From Tatumella punctata (GTDB lineage: Bacteria; Pseudomonadota; Gammaproteobacteria; Enterobacterales; Enterobacteriaceae), in contig NZ_BAAAFW010000017.1 of assembly GCF_039523735.1 (NCBI RefSeq), positions 78,112 through 142,111 of the forward strand: a DNA stretch of 64,000 nucleotides, given 5' to 3'. Shown here piece after piece: positions 33,769-44,600 of the stretch. Numbering within the stretch: position 1 is the stretch's first letter; the number at the start of each line of letters is the position of its first letter. The notes under the pieces are model-generated. The model made no database searches. It was not told the DNA's origin and saw nothing but the letters and a program-made list of their open reading frames with translations. Position numbers and translations under genes: made by a program.

Positions 33769-36700
33769 ATGGCAACCACCACCACAATGGGTGTAAAGCT
33801 CGACGAACAGACAAGGGAGCGGTTAAAGTCAGCCGCACTAAAAATAGACCGGACACCTCACTGGTTAATTCGCCAGGCGGTGTTTAACCTGCTGGAGGCC
33901 ATTGAATCCGGTCACAGCCCTTATATTTCTGAACAGCTTTCTGCCGGTTATGATCCGGACATTGTGGCCGCCAGAGAAGAACCGGTGCAGCCGTTTCTCG
34001 ATTTTGCGGAACAGGTGTTACCACAGTCAGTGACCCGTTCGGCGATTACCGCCGCCTGGCGACGTCCGGAAACGGATAGTGTGCCAATGATCCTTGAGCA
34101 GGCGAGGTTAAACCCGGTACAGTCGGAAAAAACCCGCCAGCTGGCACACCAGCTGGCCGAAAACTTACGCCAGCAGAAAGTAAGCAGCGGGCGCTCAGGT
34201 ATGGTACAGAGCCTGCTGCAGGAGTTTTCCCTTTCTTCTCAGGAGGGGGTTGCTCTGATGTGTCTGGCAGAAGCATTGTTACGTATTCCGGATAAGCCCA
34301 CCCGCGATGCCCTGATCCGTGACAAAATCAGTCATGGCAACTGGCAGTCACATCTTGGCCGCAGCTCTTCACTGTTTGTCAATGCCGCCACCTGGGGACT
34401 GCTGGTCACCGGTAAGCTGGTTGCTACCCATAATGAGGCCAGCTTGTCACGTTCCCTGAACCGGATTATCGGTAAGAGCGGTGAGCCGGTGGTACGCAAA
34501 GGTGTTGATATGGCGATGCGTCTGATGGGTGAGCAATTTGTAACCGGAGAGACCATCGCTGAAGCACTGGCTAATGCCCGTAAACTGGAAGATAAGGGTT
34601 TCCGTTACTCTTACGATATGCTGGGCGAAGCCGCACTGACCCGTAAAGATGCCGCAGCTTACCTGGTCTCTTACCAGCAGGCAATCCATGCTATTGGTAA
34701 AGCCTCTAATGGCCGCGGTATTTATGAAGGTCCGGGGATATCGATTAAACTTTCCGCTCTGCATCCCCGCTATCAACGGGCGCAATATGACAGGGTAATG
34801 AATGAACTCTATCCGGTGCTGAAATCACTGACGCTGCTGGCCCGCGAATACGATATCGGTATTAATATTGATGCCGAAGAGGCAGACAGGCTGGAACTGT
34901 CACTCGACCTGTTGGAAAAACTGTGTTTTGAGCCGGAACTGGAGGGCTGGAATGGCATTGGTTTTGTTATTCAGGCTTACCAGAAACGCTGCCCGTTTGT
35001 TATTGACTGGCTGACGGAGCTGGCACAACGCAGCCATCGCCGCCTGATGATCCGCCTGGTTAAGGGGGCTTACTGGGACAGCGAAATCAAGCGGGCGCAG
35101 ACTGAAGGCCTTGAAGGTTACCCGGTTTATACCCGTAAAGTTTATACCGATGTCTCTTATCTGGCCTGCGCCCGCAAATTATTGTCGGTCCCTAACCTGA
35201 TTTATCCCCAGTTTGCTACCCACAACGCCCAGAGCCTGGCGGCTATCTATCAGCTGGCCGGTAATAACTATTACCCGGGTCAGTACGAATTCCAGTGCCT
35301 GCATGGTATGGGAGAACCATTATATGAGCAGGTAGTCGGTCCGGTCGCCGAAGGAAAACTGAGCCGTCCATGCCGAATCTATGCCCCGGTCGGCACCCAC
35401 GAAACATTACTGGCCTATCTGGTCCGGCGGTTACTGGAGAACGGAGCTAACACCTCCTTCGTTAACCGTATTGCCGATAAATCCCTGTCACTGGACGATT
35501 TAATCATCGACCCGGTGCTGGCAACCGAACAAACCGGTCTGGAAGAAGGCACGGCCGGTCTGCCACACCCTAAAATTCCGTTACCCCGTGACCTCTATGG
35601 CACGGAACGGCAGAATTCAGCGGGCCTGGACCTGGCTAACGAGCACCGCCTTGCTTCTTTATCCAGCGCGTTACTGAACAGTGCTGCACAACTGTGGCAG
35701 GCTGAACCCCTGATTGATGCGCCCTTATCCGCGGATAATCAGCGTCCTGATCCGCAACCGGTGATCAATCCGGCAGCACAACAGGATACGGTCGGTATGG
35801 TACGAAAATCGACACCACAGGAGGTCAGCGCCGCCCTGCAAGCCAGTACTCAGGCCTGCAGCATCTGGTTCGCGACTCCTCCGCAGGAACGTGCCAGTAT
35901 TCTGGATAACGCTGCGATGATCATGGAGGACCAGACACAGACCCTGATGGGGATTCTGGTTCGTGAAGCCGGCAAAACATTCCAGAATGCGATAGCAGAA
36001 ATCCGCGAAGCCGTCGATTTCCTGCGTTACTACGCCAATACCGTCCGTACCGACTTCGATAACGACACCCACCGTCCCCTTGGCCCGGTCGCCTGTATCA
36101 GTCCGTGGAACTTTCCGCTGGCAATTTTTACCGGTCAGATTGCCGCCGCGCTGGCTGCCGGTAATGCCGTTCTGGCAAAACCGGCCGATCAGACCCCGCT
36201 GATAGCAATGAAAGCCGTACAAATTATGCACGACGCGGGTGTGCCGCGCGGTGTATTACAATTTCTGCCAGGCTCAGGGAAAACGGTCGGTGCACAACTG
36301 GTTGCCGATCCGGCCATCCGCGGAGTGATTTTTACCGGCTCCACCGCCGTTGCGGCGCTGTTGCAGCAGAATATTGCCGGACGAATGACCCCGTCAGGTC
36401 AGCCGGTTCCGCTGATCGCCGAGACCGGCGGAATTAACGCTATGATCGTTGACTCCTCAGCCCTGACTGAACAGGTGGTGACTGATGTCGTGGCCTCGGC
36501 CTTTGACAGTGCAGGACAACGCTGTTCCGCCCTGCGCCTGTTATGTCTGCAAGACGATATCGCAGACCATACTCTGGAGATGCTGCGCGGCGCGATGGCC
36601 GAATACCGCACCGGTAATCCGGAATACCTGGCGACAGATATCGGTCCGGTGATTGACCGGCAGGCACAACAAATGATTGAACAGCATATATCATCAATGG

Positions 36701-37722
36701 CACAGCAGGGCTTTAATGTCAGTCGTCTTACCCATCCGGATAGCGGTAAAACGACCCCGTTGCAGAATGGCCATTTCGTGGTCCCTGCCCTGATCGAAAT
36801 TAACAGCCCACAGGATCTGCAACAGGAAATTTTCGGGCCGGTACTGCATGTGGTACGTTACGCCCGCAACCAGCTGCCACAACTGGTTGAGGACATTAAC
36901 AGTACAGGTTACGGGCTTACCTTTGGTGTGCATACCCGGATTGATGAAACTATCAACCAGGTCACCCGTGATATCTGCTCCGGTAACCTGTATGTCAACC
37001 GGAATATGGTCGGCGCGGTTGTCGGTGTTCAGCCATTTGGCGGTGAAGGTCTGTCGGGAACAGGGCCGAAAGCCGGCGGGCCATTATATCTGTACCGGCT
37101 GCTCTCTTCACGGCCGGATAATGGTATATCAGTGACACTGTCACATTTATCATCCCCCCTGACCAGCCAGATACCGTCTGCACCGTTTACGGCGCTGAAT
37201 GATTATGCCACGGGGCAGAAAAATACACTGTTACAACAACAGTGTCGTCATTTTGCAGATAACAACCACAGTAATACCGTCCGGCTGTTAAACGGCCCGA
37301 CGGGCGAGCGTAACAGTTATGCCCTGTTGCCTCGTCAACGGGTATTCTGTGTTGCTGACAATCAGGCTGATGCCCTGTGCCAGTTAGCTGCAGTGATCTG
37401 TACCGGATGTCGTGTATTGTGGCAGGAGAGCGACAATAACCGACAGTGGCTGAGTGAGCTGCCTGAGGCAGTCCGGCAGCAGATCGACCTCAGCCCGGAG
37501 GCCATCGGGGAGGATTACGATGCTGTTATTTTCCACGGCGATGCTGATCAACTGAGCCTGCTGTGCGAAAAGACAGCACAGCGTGATGGTGCTATCGTCC
37601 CGGTACAGGGTTTTTCCCGCGGAGAGACCGGTATTTTTACCGAACGATTGTTACTCGAGCGTACAGTCAGTATCAATACAGCCGCCGCCGGGGGGAATGC
37701 CAGCCTGATGACCATCGGCTGA
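33769..37722 (+). CDS. putA: Trifunctional proline utilisation protein PutA
   Basis: PutA oxidises proline to glutamate in two steps (FAD-dependent proline dehydrogenase, then NAD-dependent P5C dehydrogenase) and represses putP/putA when proline is absent. The 1317-aa protein has an N-terminal ribbon-helix-helix (TTTTMGVKLDEQTRERLKSA). The PRODH barrel covers about residues 240-570 (GEAALTRKDA, INIDAEEADRLELSLDL, RLMIRLVKGAYWDSEIKRAQ). The aldehyde dehydrogenase domain covers about 650-1120 (ISPWNFPLAIFTGQIAAALA, ETGG, the catalytic Cys in SAGQRCSALR). The conserved end is NTAAAGGNASLMTIG. GGAG precedes ATG 33769. Confidence 0.98.
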   Translation: MATTTTMGVKLDEQTRERLKSAALKIDRTPHWLIRQAVFNLLEAIESGHSPYISEQLSAGYDPDIVAAREEPVQPFLDFAEQVLPQSVTRSAITAAWRRPETDSVPMILEQARLNPVQSEKTRQLAHQLAENLRQQKVSSGRSGMVQSLLQEFSLSSQEGVALMCLAEALLRIPDKPTRDALIRDKISHGNWQSHLGRSSSLFVNAATWGLLVTGKLVATHNEASLSRSLNRIIGKSGEPVVRKGVDMAMRLMGEQFVTGETIAEALANARKLEDKGFRYSYDMLGEAALTRKDAAAYLVSYQQAIHAIGKASNGRGIYEGPGISIKLSALHPRYQRAQYDRVMNELYPVLKSLTLLAREYDIGINIDAEEADRLELSLDLLEKLCFEPELEGWNGIGFVIQAYQKRCPFVIDWLTELAQRSHRRLMIRLVKGAYWDSEIKRAQTEGLEGYPVYTRKVYTDVSYLACARKLLSVPNLIYPQFATHNAQSLAAIYQLAGNNYYPGQYEFQCLHGMGEPLYEQVVGPVAEGKLSRPCRIYAPVGTHETLLAYLVRRLLENGANTSFVNRIADKSLSLDDLIIDPVLATEQTGLEEGTAGLPHPKIPLPRDLYGTERQNSAGLDLANEHRLASLSSALLNSAAQLWQAEPLIDAPLSADNQRPDPQPVINPAAQQDTVGMVRKSTPQEVSAALQASTQACSIWFATPPQERASILDNAAMIMEDQTQTLMGILVREAGKTFQNAIAEIREAVDFLRYYANTVRTDFDNDTHRPLGPVACISPWNFPLAIFTGQIAAALAAGNAVLAKPADQTPLIAMKAVQIMHDAGVPRGVLQFLPGSGKTVGAQLVADPAIRGVIFTGSTAVAALLQQNIAGRMTPSGQPVPLIAETGGINAMIVDSSALTEQVVTDVVASAFDSAGQRCSALRLLCLQDDIADHTLEMLRGAMAEYRTGNPEYLATDIGPVIDRQAQQMIEQHISSMAQQGFNVSRLTHPDSGKTTPLQNGHFVVPALIEINSPQDLQQEIFGPVLHVVRYARNQLPQLVEDINSTGYGLTFGVHTRIDETINQVTRDICSGNLYVNRNMVGAVVGVQPFGGEGLSGTGPKAGGPLYLYRLLSSRPDNGISVTLSHLSSPLTSQIPSAPFTALNDYATGQKNTLLQQQCRHFADNNHSNTVRLLNGPTGERNSYALLPRQRVFCVADNQADALCQLAAVICTGCRVLWQESDNNRQWLSELPEAVRQQIDLSPEAIGEDYDAVIFHGDADQLSLLCEKTAQRDGAIVPVQGFSRGETGIFTERLLLERTVSINTAAAGGNASLMTIG

Positions 37723-37756
37723 TACTTATCCTCAGCGGGGATTTCAATAACCGCTC

Positions 37757-37783
37757 ACGGCGATGCAACTGCATCGCCGTTTT
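37757..37783 (+). terminator. Intrinsic terminator of putA
   Basis: ACGGCGATGCA and TGCATCGCCGT form an 11-bp perfect stem around AC, followed by TTT, 34 bp after the putA stop. Confidence 0.88.
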
Positions 37784-38009
37784 CATCTCTGGCTCACACC
37801 TGTCCGGTAAAGATGACGTTATCTGAGGCCAGTTGAACAACATTGAGGCCGGATGCGCTTCCCCCGACCTGAATTTCACACCATAGTATCGTTAACTCTG
37901 CAAGTCTCTCTGTTATCCGCCCTTTCGCGGAACAATCTCGCCGGGGAAAATCATTACAGATCAATTGTTCGTCGCTTTAATTCAGCATAACAGACAGGGG
38001 AAGACAGCT

Positions 38010-38132
38010 ATGGATACGGGCACCGTCAGTTTATTATTAATGGCTTTAACTCTGCTCATTGTCGCTATACTTTCTATGTATTCTTACTTTAAAGAAAGAA
38101 AAACCAGGCACTTTTCTTCACGGCGGCATTAA
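38010..38132 (+). CDS. Predicted 40-aa single-pass membrane peptide
   Basis: ATG 38010 is preceded by AGGGGAAG at a normal distance and opens a 40-codon frame. The peptide has a short polar start (MDTGTV), one hydrophobic helix (SLLLMALTLLIVAILSMY) and a basic tail (KERKTRHFSSRRH), so it would insert with the tail in the cytoplasm by the positive-inside rule. It lies beyond the putA terminator and therefore needs its own promoter. I recognise no family. Small one-helix proteins of this kind are common regulators or accessory subunits in enterobacteria, but the function here is unknown. Confidence 0.55.
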   Translation: MDTGTVSLLLMALTLLIVAILSMYSYFKERKTRHFSSRRH

Positions 38133-38230
38133 TTCTCTGCAGAAGAAATAATCTTCGGGTTAAATATATTAATCATCATGGATGATATATGATGACCCGG
38201 CTGAATATCAGTCATCTTCGGCCGGATGAC

Positions 38231-39199
38231 TTATAATGTTTTACTATTGTAATTATCACGCCATACCTTAGGGCTGACACGATACTTTTCTCTGAACAAC
38301 TGGCCAAACCTTGAATGGCTAATAAAACCACACGCCCAGGAAATCTGTTCAATACGCATCCGCGGATCTGTTTCCAGTAAATGACGGGCGGCAGTTAACC
38401 GGCATTCTTTAATGGTTACCATGACAGAAGTATGTTGTTCCCTGAATGCGCGATCCAGGCTGGCACGGGAACATTTCATTAATACTGATAAACGGTCCGG
38501 GTCAAAATCATGGTTTCTGAAATTCAGCATAATCATCGAATTAGCACTGTTATACAGGCAGGATAGCTTCCCGGAAGCCCTGAGTCCGGCCTCGCGGGCT
38601 ATATCAGACAACATCAGTAACCCCATATTCATCAGACCGTCGACTATCAGCTCTGTTTCCCTCAGGGATAAGTGTTGTGAAGCCATATCCAGTAATTGCA
38701 TATGCGATTTTATAAAACCGGCCAGCGGATGCTGATCGACGACCACTATCGGGTGATTTAATCGTCCGTTAAATACCGGTGTCACTAATTTAGTCGACGG
38801 CAGAATATAAAGCTGTTTAACATCTTTAGCATGGTAGTGGAAATAATCAGCACGCTGATGAACAAATAAGCTTCCCGGCCGAATACGGGTTGATAACTTC
38901 CGGTCGTAGCCACTGATGACCTGTTCACCCTGCATCAATACAGAAATAAATACCGGATTTTCCGTCGCCAGATGTGGATCGAAAATAGTTTCGTTCTCAG
39001 ACCCCATCGCGCTGCAATAGTCCCCCCCCGCCGCGGAGATCGTCTGATGATAAGCAATAATATCTTCAGGGCGGCGATTATTAACTACCGTAATTCCGTA
39101 ACATCGCAGATTACTTTCGATATCATAGAATCGCTTTTCCGGATCAATAGCAGAGGCCTCCAGAATATGCCGGGTGTATAACGATGATGGCCGCGTCAT
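38231..39199 (-). CDS. AraC-family transcriptional regulator
   Basis: The 322-aa protein has an N-terminal cupin-like sensing half and a C-terminal AraC DNA-binding domain (about residues 225-318). That domain has the two helix-turn-helix units CSRASLDRAFREQHTSVMV and ISWACGFISHSRFGQLFREK, ending in YRVSPKVWRDNY, the family signature. The N-terminal half contains LMQGEQVISGYDRK and RPGSLFVHQRADYFHYHAKD. No effector or target can be inferred. It lies downstream of fliZ on the same strand with a 238-bp gap, so co-transcription is possible but not shown. Confidence 0.9.
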   Translation of the reverse strand: MTRPSSLYTRHILEASAIDPEKRFYDIESNLRCYGITVVNNRRPEDIIAYHQTISAAGGDYCSAMGSENETIFDPHLATENPVFISVLMQGEQVISGYDRKLSTRIRPGSLFVHQRADYFHYHAKDVKQLYILPSTKLVTPVFNGRLNHPIVVVDQHPLAGFIKSHMQLLDMASQHLSLRETELIVDGLMNMGLLMLSDIAREAGLRASGKLSCLYNSANSMIMLNFRNHDFDPDRLSVLMKCSRASLDRAFREQHTSVMVTIKECRLTAARHLLETDPRMRIEQISWACGFISHSRFGQLFREKYRVSPKVWRDNYNSKTL

Positions 39200-39437
39200 A
39201 GTCGTATCTTATTTTCAGAAAAAACCGCAGGAAGGAGGGATTACCATCAACATACAAAAATTACCTGAAAAATACTATCCCCCTGCGGTACTGTATTTTT
39301 ATCAAAAAATTTCTGCCGGTTGCGGCAAGTCATCTCCGGTGATCACCGCTACGATTGCCCGCAGATTCCGGCCATAAGGCTGAATCTCTGTAACTGCTGT
39401 TCCACGCTTCGCTACTGCCTCGGCACGACAGCGGGGA

Positions 39438-39929
39438 TTACGGAAAGTAACAGGCATACTTAGCCAGCGCGATACGATAGTTAATCCGGCTCTTTTCCGG
39501 CAGTAACCTTTCCCACTGTTCCTGAGACGAGAGGTCAGGTAATTGATCAGCGGCCATTCCCTGCCGGGACAGTGCCAGATCCAGCCTTCTCAGGCGCATA
39601 ACATATTCACGTACGGTCGCCAGACATAAACTGTTATCTTCCAGCAGATATTGTTTAAATTTTGGAATATCAAATAATGCTGCCGGACGCCCTGCGCTGA
39701 CCGTAGAGCAGAACCGGCAAACAGGCTCAAGCCGTGACATAAAGATCTGCCATTCCTCACGGGTTACCGGCCGGTCCATTTGCATAATATCTTTATGGGT
39801 GATCAGTATTCCTGACAATAATAAACGAACGCGGCTGAGCTCATTGCCACAGCTACAGCACTGGTGTTGTGCATATTTATAATCGCGAATATAGCGGCTC
39901 AAACGCTGATTATTAGTTTTCATAGTCAT
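39438..39929 (-). CDS. fliZ: Flagella-associated regulator FliZ
   Basis: FliZ is a DNA-binding protein that competes with sigma-S at its promoters and promotes flagellar gene expression. The 163-aa product aligns with E. coli FliZ: QRLSRYIRDYKYAQHQC at the start, paired CxxC-type cysteines (QCCSCGNE, VCRFCSTV), FDIPKFKQYLLED, ATVREYVMRLRRLDLAL (the helix related to sigma-S region 3.0) and NYRIALAKYACYF. It is about 20 residues shorter at the C-terminus. It follows fliA by 30 bp. The fliY gene that often follows it in E. coli is absent. Confidence 0.93.
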   Translation of the reverse strand: MTMKTNNQRLSRYIRDYKYAQHQCCSCGNELSRVRLLLSGILITHKDIMQMDRPVTREEWQIFMSRLEPVCRFCSTVSAGRPAALFDIPKFKQYLLEDNSLCLATVREYVMRLRRLDLALSRQGMAADQLPDLSSQEQWERLLPEKSRINYRIALAKYACYFP

Positions 39930-39959
39930 TACGCGCTCCGGCGCTGAGTTAATCTTCCG

Positions 39960-40679
39960 TTAAGCATCATTCAGACGTGCCCGCAATCTTTTGATTGCCT
40001 GACTGTGCAGCTGACTGACACGCGATTCTCCGACATTCAGAACAGCGCCTATCTCTTTCAGGTTAAGTTCGTCCTGGTAGTAAAGGCTGAGGACCTGTTT
40101 CTCACGGTCCGGCAATCCGTCAATCGCCTGCATTACCTGTTCTCTCAGGCTGCTGTCCAGTAACTGATTTAACGGATTAGCCTCCTCACGGTGCTCTATC
40201 ATCAGTTCCGCACCATCACCGTTTTCCTCACACAGCGTCTCCAGAGAAAACAGCTGGCTGGTGTTCGTCTCCATCAGGATTTGCCGGTATTCGACGAGGC
40301 TCAGTTGCAGGCTGGCGGCAATTTCCTGCTCACCCGCCGGCTGGCCCGATGCCTGTTCAAGACGGGAAATTGCCGCAGCCACTTCACGGGCCTCGCGCCT
40401 GACCCGGCGCGGCACCCAGTCGCGGCTTCTCAGCTCATCCAGCATCGCGCCACGGATCCGCTGGACCGCATAAGTGGTAAATGCGGTGCCCTGCGCAGCA
40501 TCATAGCGTTCAATCGCATTCAGTAGCCCGATCCCTCCGGCCTGGATCAAATCATCCAGGTCAACACTGGCGGGCAGCCGTACCTGTAATCGCAGGGCTT
40601 CATGTCGCACCAGTTGTACATATTGCAGCCAGATCTCCTGTTTATCAGTGACCCCTCCTGCGGTATATAAACTCTCCAC
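39960..40679 (-). CDS. fliA: Flagellar sigma factor FliA (sigma-28)
   Basis: FliA directs RNA polymerase to flagellar class 3 promoters such as the three found in this window. The 239-aa protein matches E. coli FliA throughout. Region 2 (VDLDDLIQAGGIGLLNAIER and YAVQRIRGAMLDELRSRDWV), region 3 (QEIAASLQLSLVEYRQ) and region 4 (LPDREKQVLSLYYQDELNLK then IGAVLNVGESRVSQLHSQA) are intact. The start is GTG 40679 (ESLYTAGGV), matching the family N-terminus. It heads the fliA-fliZ unit. A partial sigma-28-like match (GCCGATGG) lies upstream, but its spacing is wrong. Confidence 0.98.
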   Translation of the reverse strand: MESLYTAGGVTDKQEIWLQYVQLVRHEALRLQVRLPASVDLDDLIQAGGIGLLNAIERYDAAQGTAFTTYAVQRIRGAMLDELRSRDWVPRRVRREAREVAAAISRLEQASGQPAGEQEIAASLQLSLVEYRQILMETNTSQLFSLETLCEENGDGAELMIEHREEANPLNQLLDSSLREQVMQAIDGLPDREKQVLSLYYQDELNLKEIGAVLNVGESRVSQLHSQAIKRLRARLNDA

Positions 40680-40812
40680 GCTTTCTGTCCTGAATTAATC
40701 AAGCTGTGGAGAAATTATCAGTCCGCGGGCAGGACAACCATCGGCTGAATAAAGGCTTAAAATTTAAGTTGTTATCCCGCTGACAATCGCAGTTTTCGAC
40801 CTGTATACAGCC

Positions 40813-41619
40813 TTATACACACCGGGAAAAACGTTGCCTGATGGTACGAAGGACTCTGAGTGCGATATCCGGTTGCGGGACCGGTAATTCTGACAACATA
40901 TAGCCGTATTTAGCATTAAATTGCATCGCCGCCGCCAGACAGACAGCACGGAAAGTCATCTGCCGGCAAATCGTCGACTGGCTGGTACTCCAGCCTTCAT
41001 CGCCGAGATAATTCCCCGAGTCTTCGATATCGGCGAAGTAGGAATATGGCGGGTGCATTCCCGCTTCAATAATGCGCCAGGTATGTTCCACATGTTCGAG
41101 GGCATTATAAAATACCTCATCCATCAGCCCGGCCTGTTGCAGGCAGCATCTGCTGTAATAGGAGAAGGCACCCACACAACTCGGGTACAAAGGCAGACAA
41201 AATGACGGATAATTTACTTGCAGTCTGGGACGCGGTACCCCATCGTCAGTGACGTTATAGGGGCCGTGCAATGCAAAATTAAAATGCTGAATCCCGGTTT
41301 CTGCGGCAGCGGTGATATAGCGTTCAAACACCCGCGGATCTTTAATGTAAATATCATCTTCGATCAGGAAAAAATGTTCGATATCCTGCTGTTGCAAATA
41401 ACGTAATGCGGTATTTTTGCTTCTGCCGACCCCCTGGTTCTCCTCATTTTGGACCAGTGTCGCCGCCAGTTGCTGATAGGCGGCGTCCGGTTCACCGTCA
41501 TTCACAATAATCAGCGCATCTATTTGGTGCCGCGGCAGAGACTGATAAAGCCTGAGTAAACCCGGCTTACGATTGCAAGTCACAATACCTACCCCGATCC
41601 GTTCACTCCGCTCAGTCAT
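40813..41619 (-). CDS. Family 2-like glycosyltransferase, probable flagellin modification
   Basis: The 268-aa protein opens with the GT-A nucleotide-sugar binding motif (GVGIVTCNRKPGLLRLYQSL) and has IIVNDGEPDAAYQQL, ENQGVGRSKNTALRYL and the acidic motif FFLIEDDIYIKDP near residue 85, equivalent to the DXD metal/sugar site. No membrane helix is seen, so it should act in the cytoplasm. It overlaps the end of the large glycosyltransferase gene by 8 bases, so they are one unit. Their position between fliC and fliA suggests that they glycosylate flagellin. The donor sugar is unknown. Confidence 0.85.
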   Translation of the reverse strand: MTERSERIGVGIVTCNRKPGLLRLYQSLPRHQIDALIIVNDGEPDAAYQQLAATLVQNEENQGVGRSKNTALRYLQQQDIEHFFLIEDDIYIKDPRVFERYITAAAETGIQHFNFALHGPYNVTDDGVPRPRLQVNYPSFCLPLYPSCVGAFSYYSRCCLQQAGLMDEVFYNALEHVEHTWRIIEAGMHPPYSYFADIEDSGNYLGDEGWSTSQSTICRQMTFRAVCLAAAMQFNAKYGYMLSELPVPQPDIALRVLRTIRQRFSRCV

Positions 41620-44600
41620 CGCTTATCCCCTTGCTGATCAGTGTTGCCGGTGTCCCCAGCCAGGCCTGCCGCCATTCGGCAATGTTATCCGGGGTCAGCA
41701 GCCAGTCCCGGCGGATCGCCCGTTGCAGTTCATCCCCTCTGCGGGCCAGTGCCTGCGGATCAGATAACTGTTCACGGATCGCTTTCAGCCAGTGTTTAAA
41801 ATGGTTTTTAACCCGCGTTACCGGTAATTGACCGCGGTAAGGCTCAATATCGCTGCAAATAACCGGTACCCCGCAAGCCCCCAGTTCGAGCAACCGCAGG
41901 TTACTTTTACATTCGTTAAACAGGTTTATCTCCAGGGGAACCAGTGCCAGGTCCAGATTCAGACTGGCCAGTTTTTGCGGATACCAGTCGAACGGCACAC
42001 CGCAGTGAAATTCACAGCGTACCTGTAATGGTTTCATCCCCATAAAGACCCATTCGACTTCATCCTGTAATGCCTGCACCAGCGGGCGGATAATCGCCAG
42101 GTCGCCCTGATGACTATCACCACCGGCCCAGCCAATACGGAGTTTTTTTCCCTGGCGGCGATGACTGGCTAACGCTCCCCACTGTTGCGGGTTAAGCCGG
42201 TTTTCAGCAACACGAATATCCCGGTGAAAATCAGCGTAGGCATCGGCCAGTGCCGGGGTAGACACCACCAGATGATCGGCAAGGCTCATGGTCCGGCGCA
42301 GCTGTCCGGCAATATCTTTGGGGAGTTTATGACGATGATGATTACTGGCCGGAAGCGTAACGAAATAATCATCATATTCCATTATAATTTTGGCTGAACT
42401 CATTTGCCGGTACTGGCGGAGAGTTTCTTCAACCTGCGGGTCGAAAGGCATCTGTAACAGCACACTATCCGGTTGCAGTTCAGCGATATCCATCGCGGCA
42501 GGCAGACCATGAATCAGGCCGCCCTCCAGCTGTAATTGCTGTTCCATCAACTGATAGGGCTGTATCACACGGTAATTACCGCAGCCGGTAAAATTCACAT
42601 GTCCGGCGATCATCACCGGTAGTGGTCGTCCCGGTAACGGAAGCTGCAGTCTGTCGGTACGCACTGACAGACTGAACAACTGGCCACTGCGGTTTAAATG
42701 ACGATGGTAGCGAATATCCCGGCATAGGGATCCTTTACGGCTCTGACGTAACGCATCAAGCGCCTGCTGCCCGGCGGTACACTCCGACGGATAACAGGCC
42801 GCAGATAACCGTGTTGCCCCGCCCATATGGTAAAGCGTTGCCTGTGGCGTCCAGACCACCAGATATCCTGCCTGCTGTATCCTCAGACAGAGATCTACAT
42901 CAGCCTGTCCGGCGGCAAAATTTACACCATCAAATCCGCCGACAGCATCGAAGACTTCACGCCGGACCATCATACAGGAGGCACTGACCGCAGAGACTTG
43001 TTGCGCACAGTGCAGATAATGAAAATAGCCCGCCGCCTCAGCCGGGGCTCCACAGTAGATACCGGCGACCCCTTGTTCAATGCCGGTAACAAACCCGGCA
43101 TGCTGCAAATGTCCGTCACGGTATAGCAGCCTCGCACCGGTAACAGCAACCTCCGGCCGTGCCGCGACCTTCAGTAATTCAGTCAGCCAATCGCGGTGGC
43201 TTATCTGGCAGTCGTTATTCAGAAACAGCAGATAATCTCCGCTGGCTTGTGCCGCAGCAAAGTTATTGATCGCAGCGAAATTAAATACACCCGGCCAGCG
43301 CAATAGCCGGAGATTTGCTAACTGCAGTGCCTGTAACTGCTCCAGATATTCACGGGCCGCCGCTTGTTGTGAGCCATTATCCACTACCAGTACTTCATAA
43401 TCCGGCCAGTCTGTCTGTCCGGTGACAGACTCCAGGCAGTGTTGCAGTAATGCCTGCTGATCTTTAGTCACAATGATAATACTGACACGCGCTCTTACCG
43501 GTTGCGGATAACTGACCTGATCGACACCATTTTGCTGATCTTTGACCTCGGCTGCCTCAATACCACAACGCTGCAAATGCTGAACAGTGATCTTCCGTCG
43601 CAATACTGGTAATTGATCTGATGTCACCCGGTGCGGGATCAATAACAGGGCTTCCGGCAGATGAGCGATAGCTGAGGGTCCGGAAGATTCGATCACCCGC
43701 CAGATAAGCTCACAGAACATCAGCTCATCAGACACCGGCGACCGGGGCAGATGATCTTTAAGACAGGCCGTGGTGATCAACAGCTCTTCGCCCGGGTAAG
43801 CCTGGCTGCGCAGCAAATCAATATTACAGTCCGGCTTCAGTACAAGGCTGGCATCCGCTAACCGCGTCCCCTGCAAAATATCGCTGTAGCAGACAGCAGT
43901 GAGCGGATGCTGTAACAGATGATCGGCAAATAATAATAAGCTATCTTTCAGGCAATGGGTTCCGGCCTCAACAATCAGCCAGCTGTGAAGCGGGACTCCG
44001 CTGACAACCTGCTGTACCCCCCGGCTATCGGCCGGCATCTTCAGTTGTTCCCCGCATATGACACTCAGAAACGGGTATTCTTTCTCACTGATCAACACAC
44101 AGTGTCGCGGCTTCAGGCTCTGTTGTTCGAGTGATCGCAGGGTGACTTCGCAGGCTTCGCGGTCCTGCCGGCGGTCGAGGATGATCACCCCGATACTGGC
44201 AACCTCACCATGGCCTGTTGTCACCGCCAGCAATACCGCCCGCCGGGTTTCACTGATCTGCCGGTGGTTCAGCCATTGTAATAATTGCCGGCTGTTGTCT
44301 GCCTGCTGTGCCAGGATATTTCTGGCCAGCCGCCATTCTGTAGCCTCTGCGGCCGTCATTGTCAGGGGGATCCCTGCGGGCAGGGTTGTAAGCAAAGGCG
44401 GTAATAATGCCGAAAATGACCAGCGACTGAGAGCCTGATCCCTGAAAGACGCCGCCCATTGCTGTGCCGCCGGATAACCGTCGATTAACGCATCAAAATA
44501 CTGATGACCGTCCATCTCAGTCCCCTCCGACGCCGTAAAAAAACTGTCGGCTGCCCGCTGAAACCCGTCCCCCGCGGCGAGATAACCGCACCATCCCCCC

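Noticed and set aside
40711..40744. GCCGATGG with an upstream TAAATTTT as a sigma-28 promoter for fliA
   Set aside because: The spacer is about 13 bp instead of 11 and the -10 end does not match; possible but not supportable.
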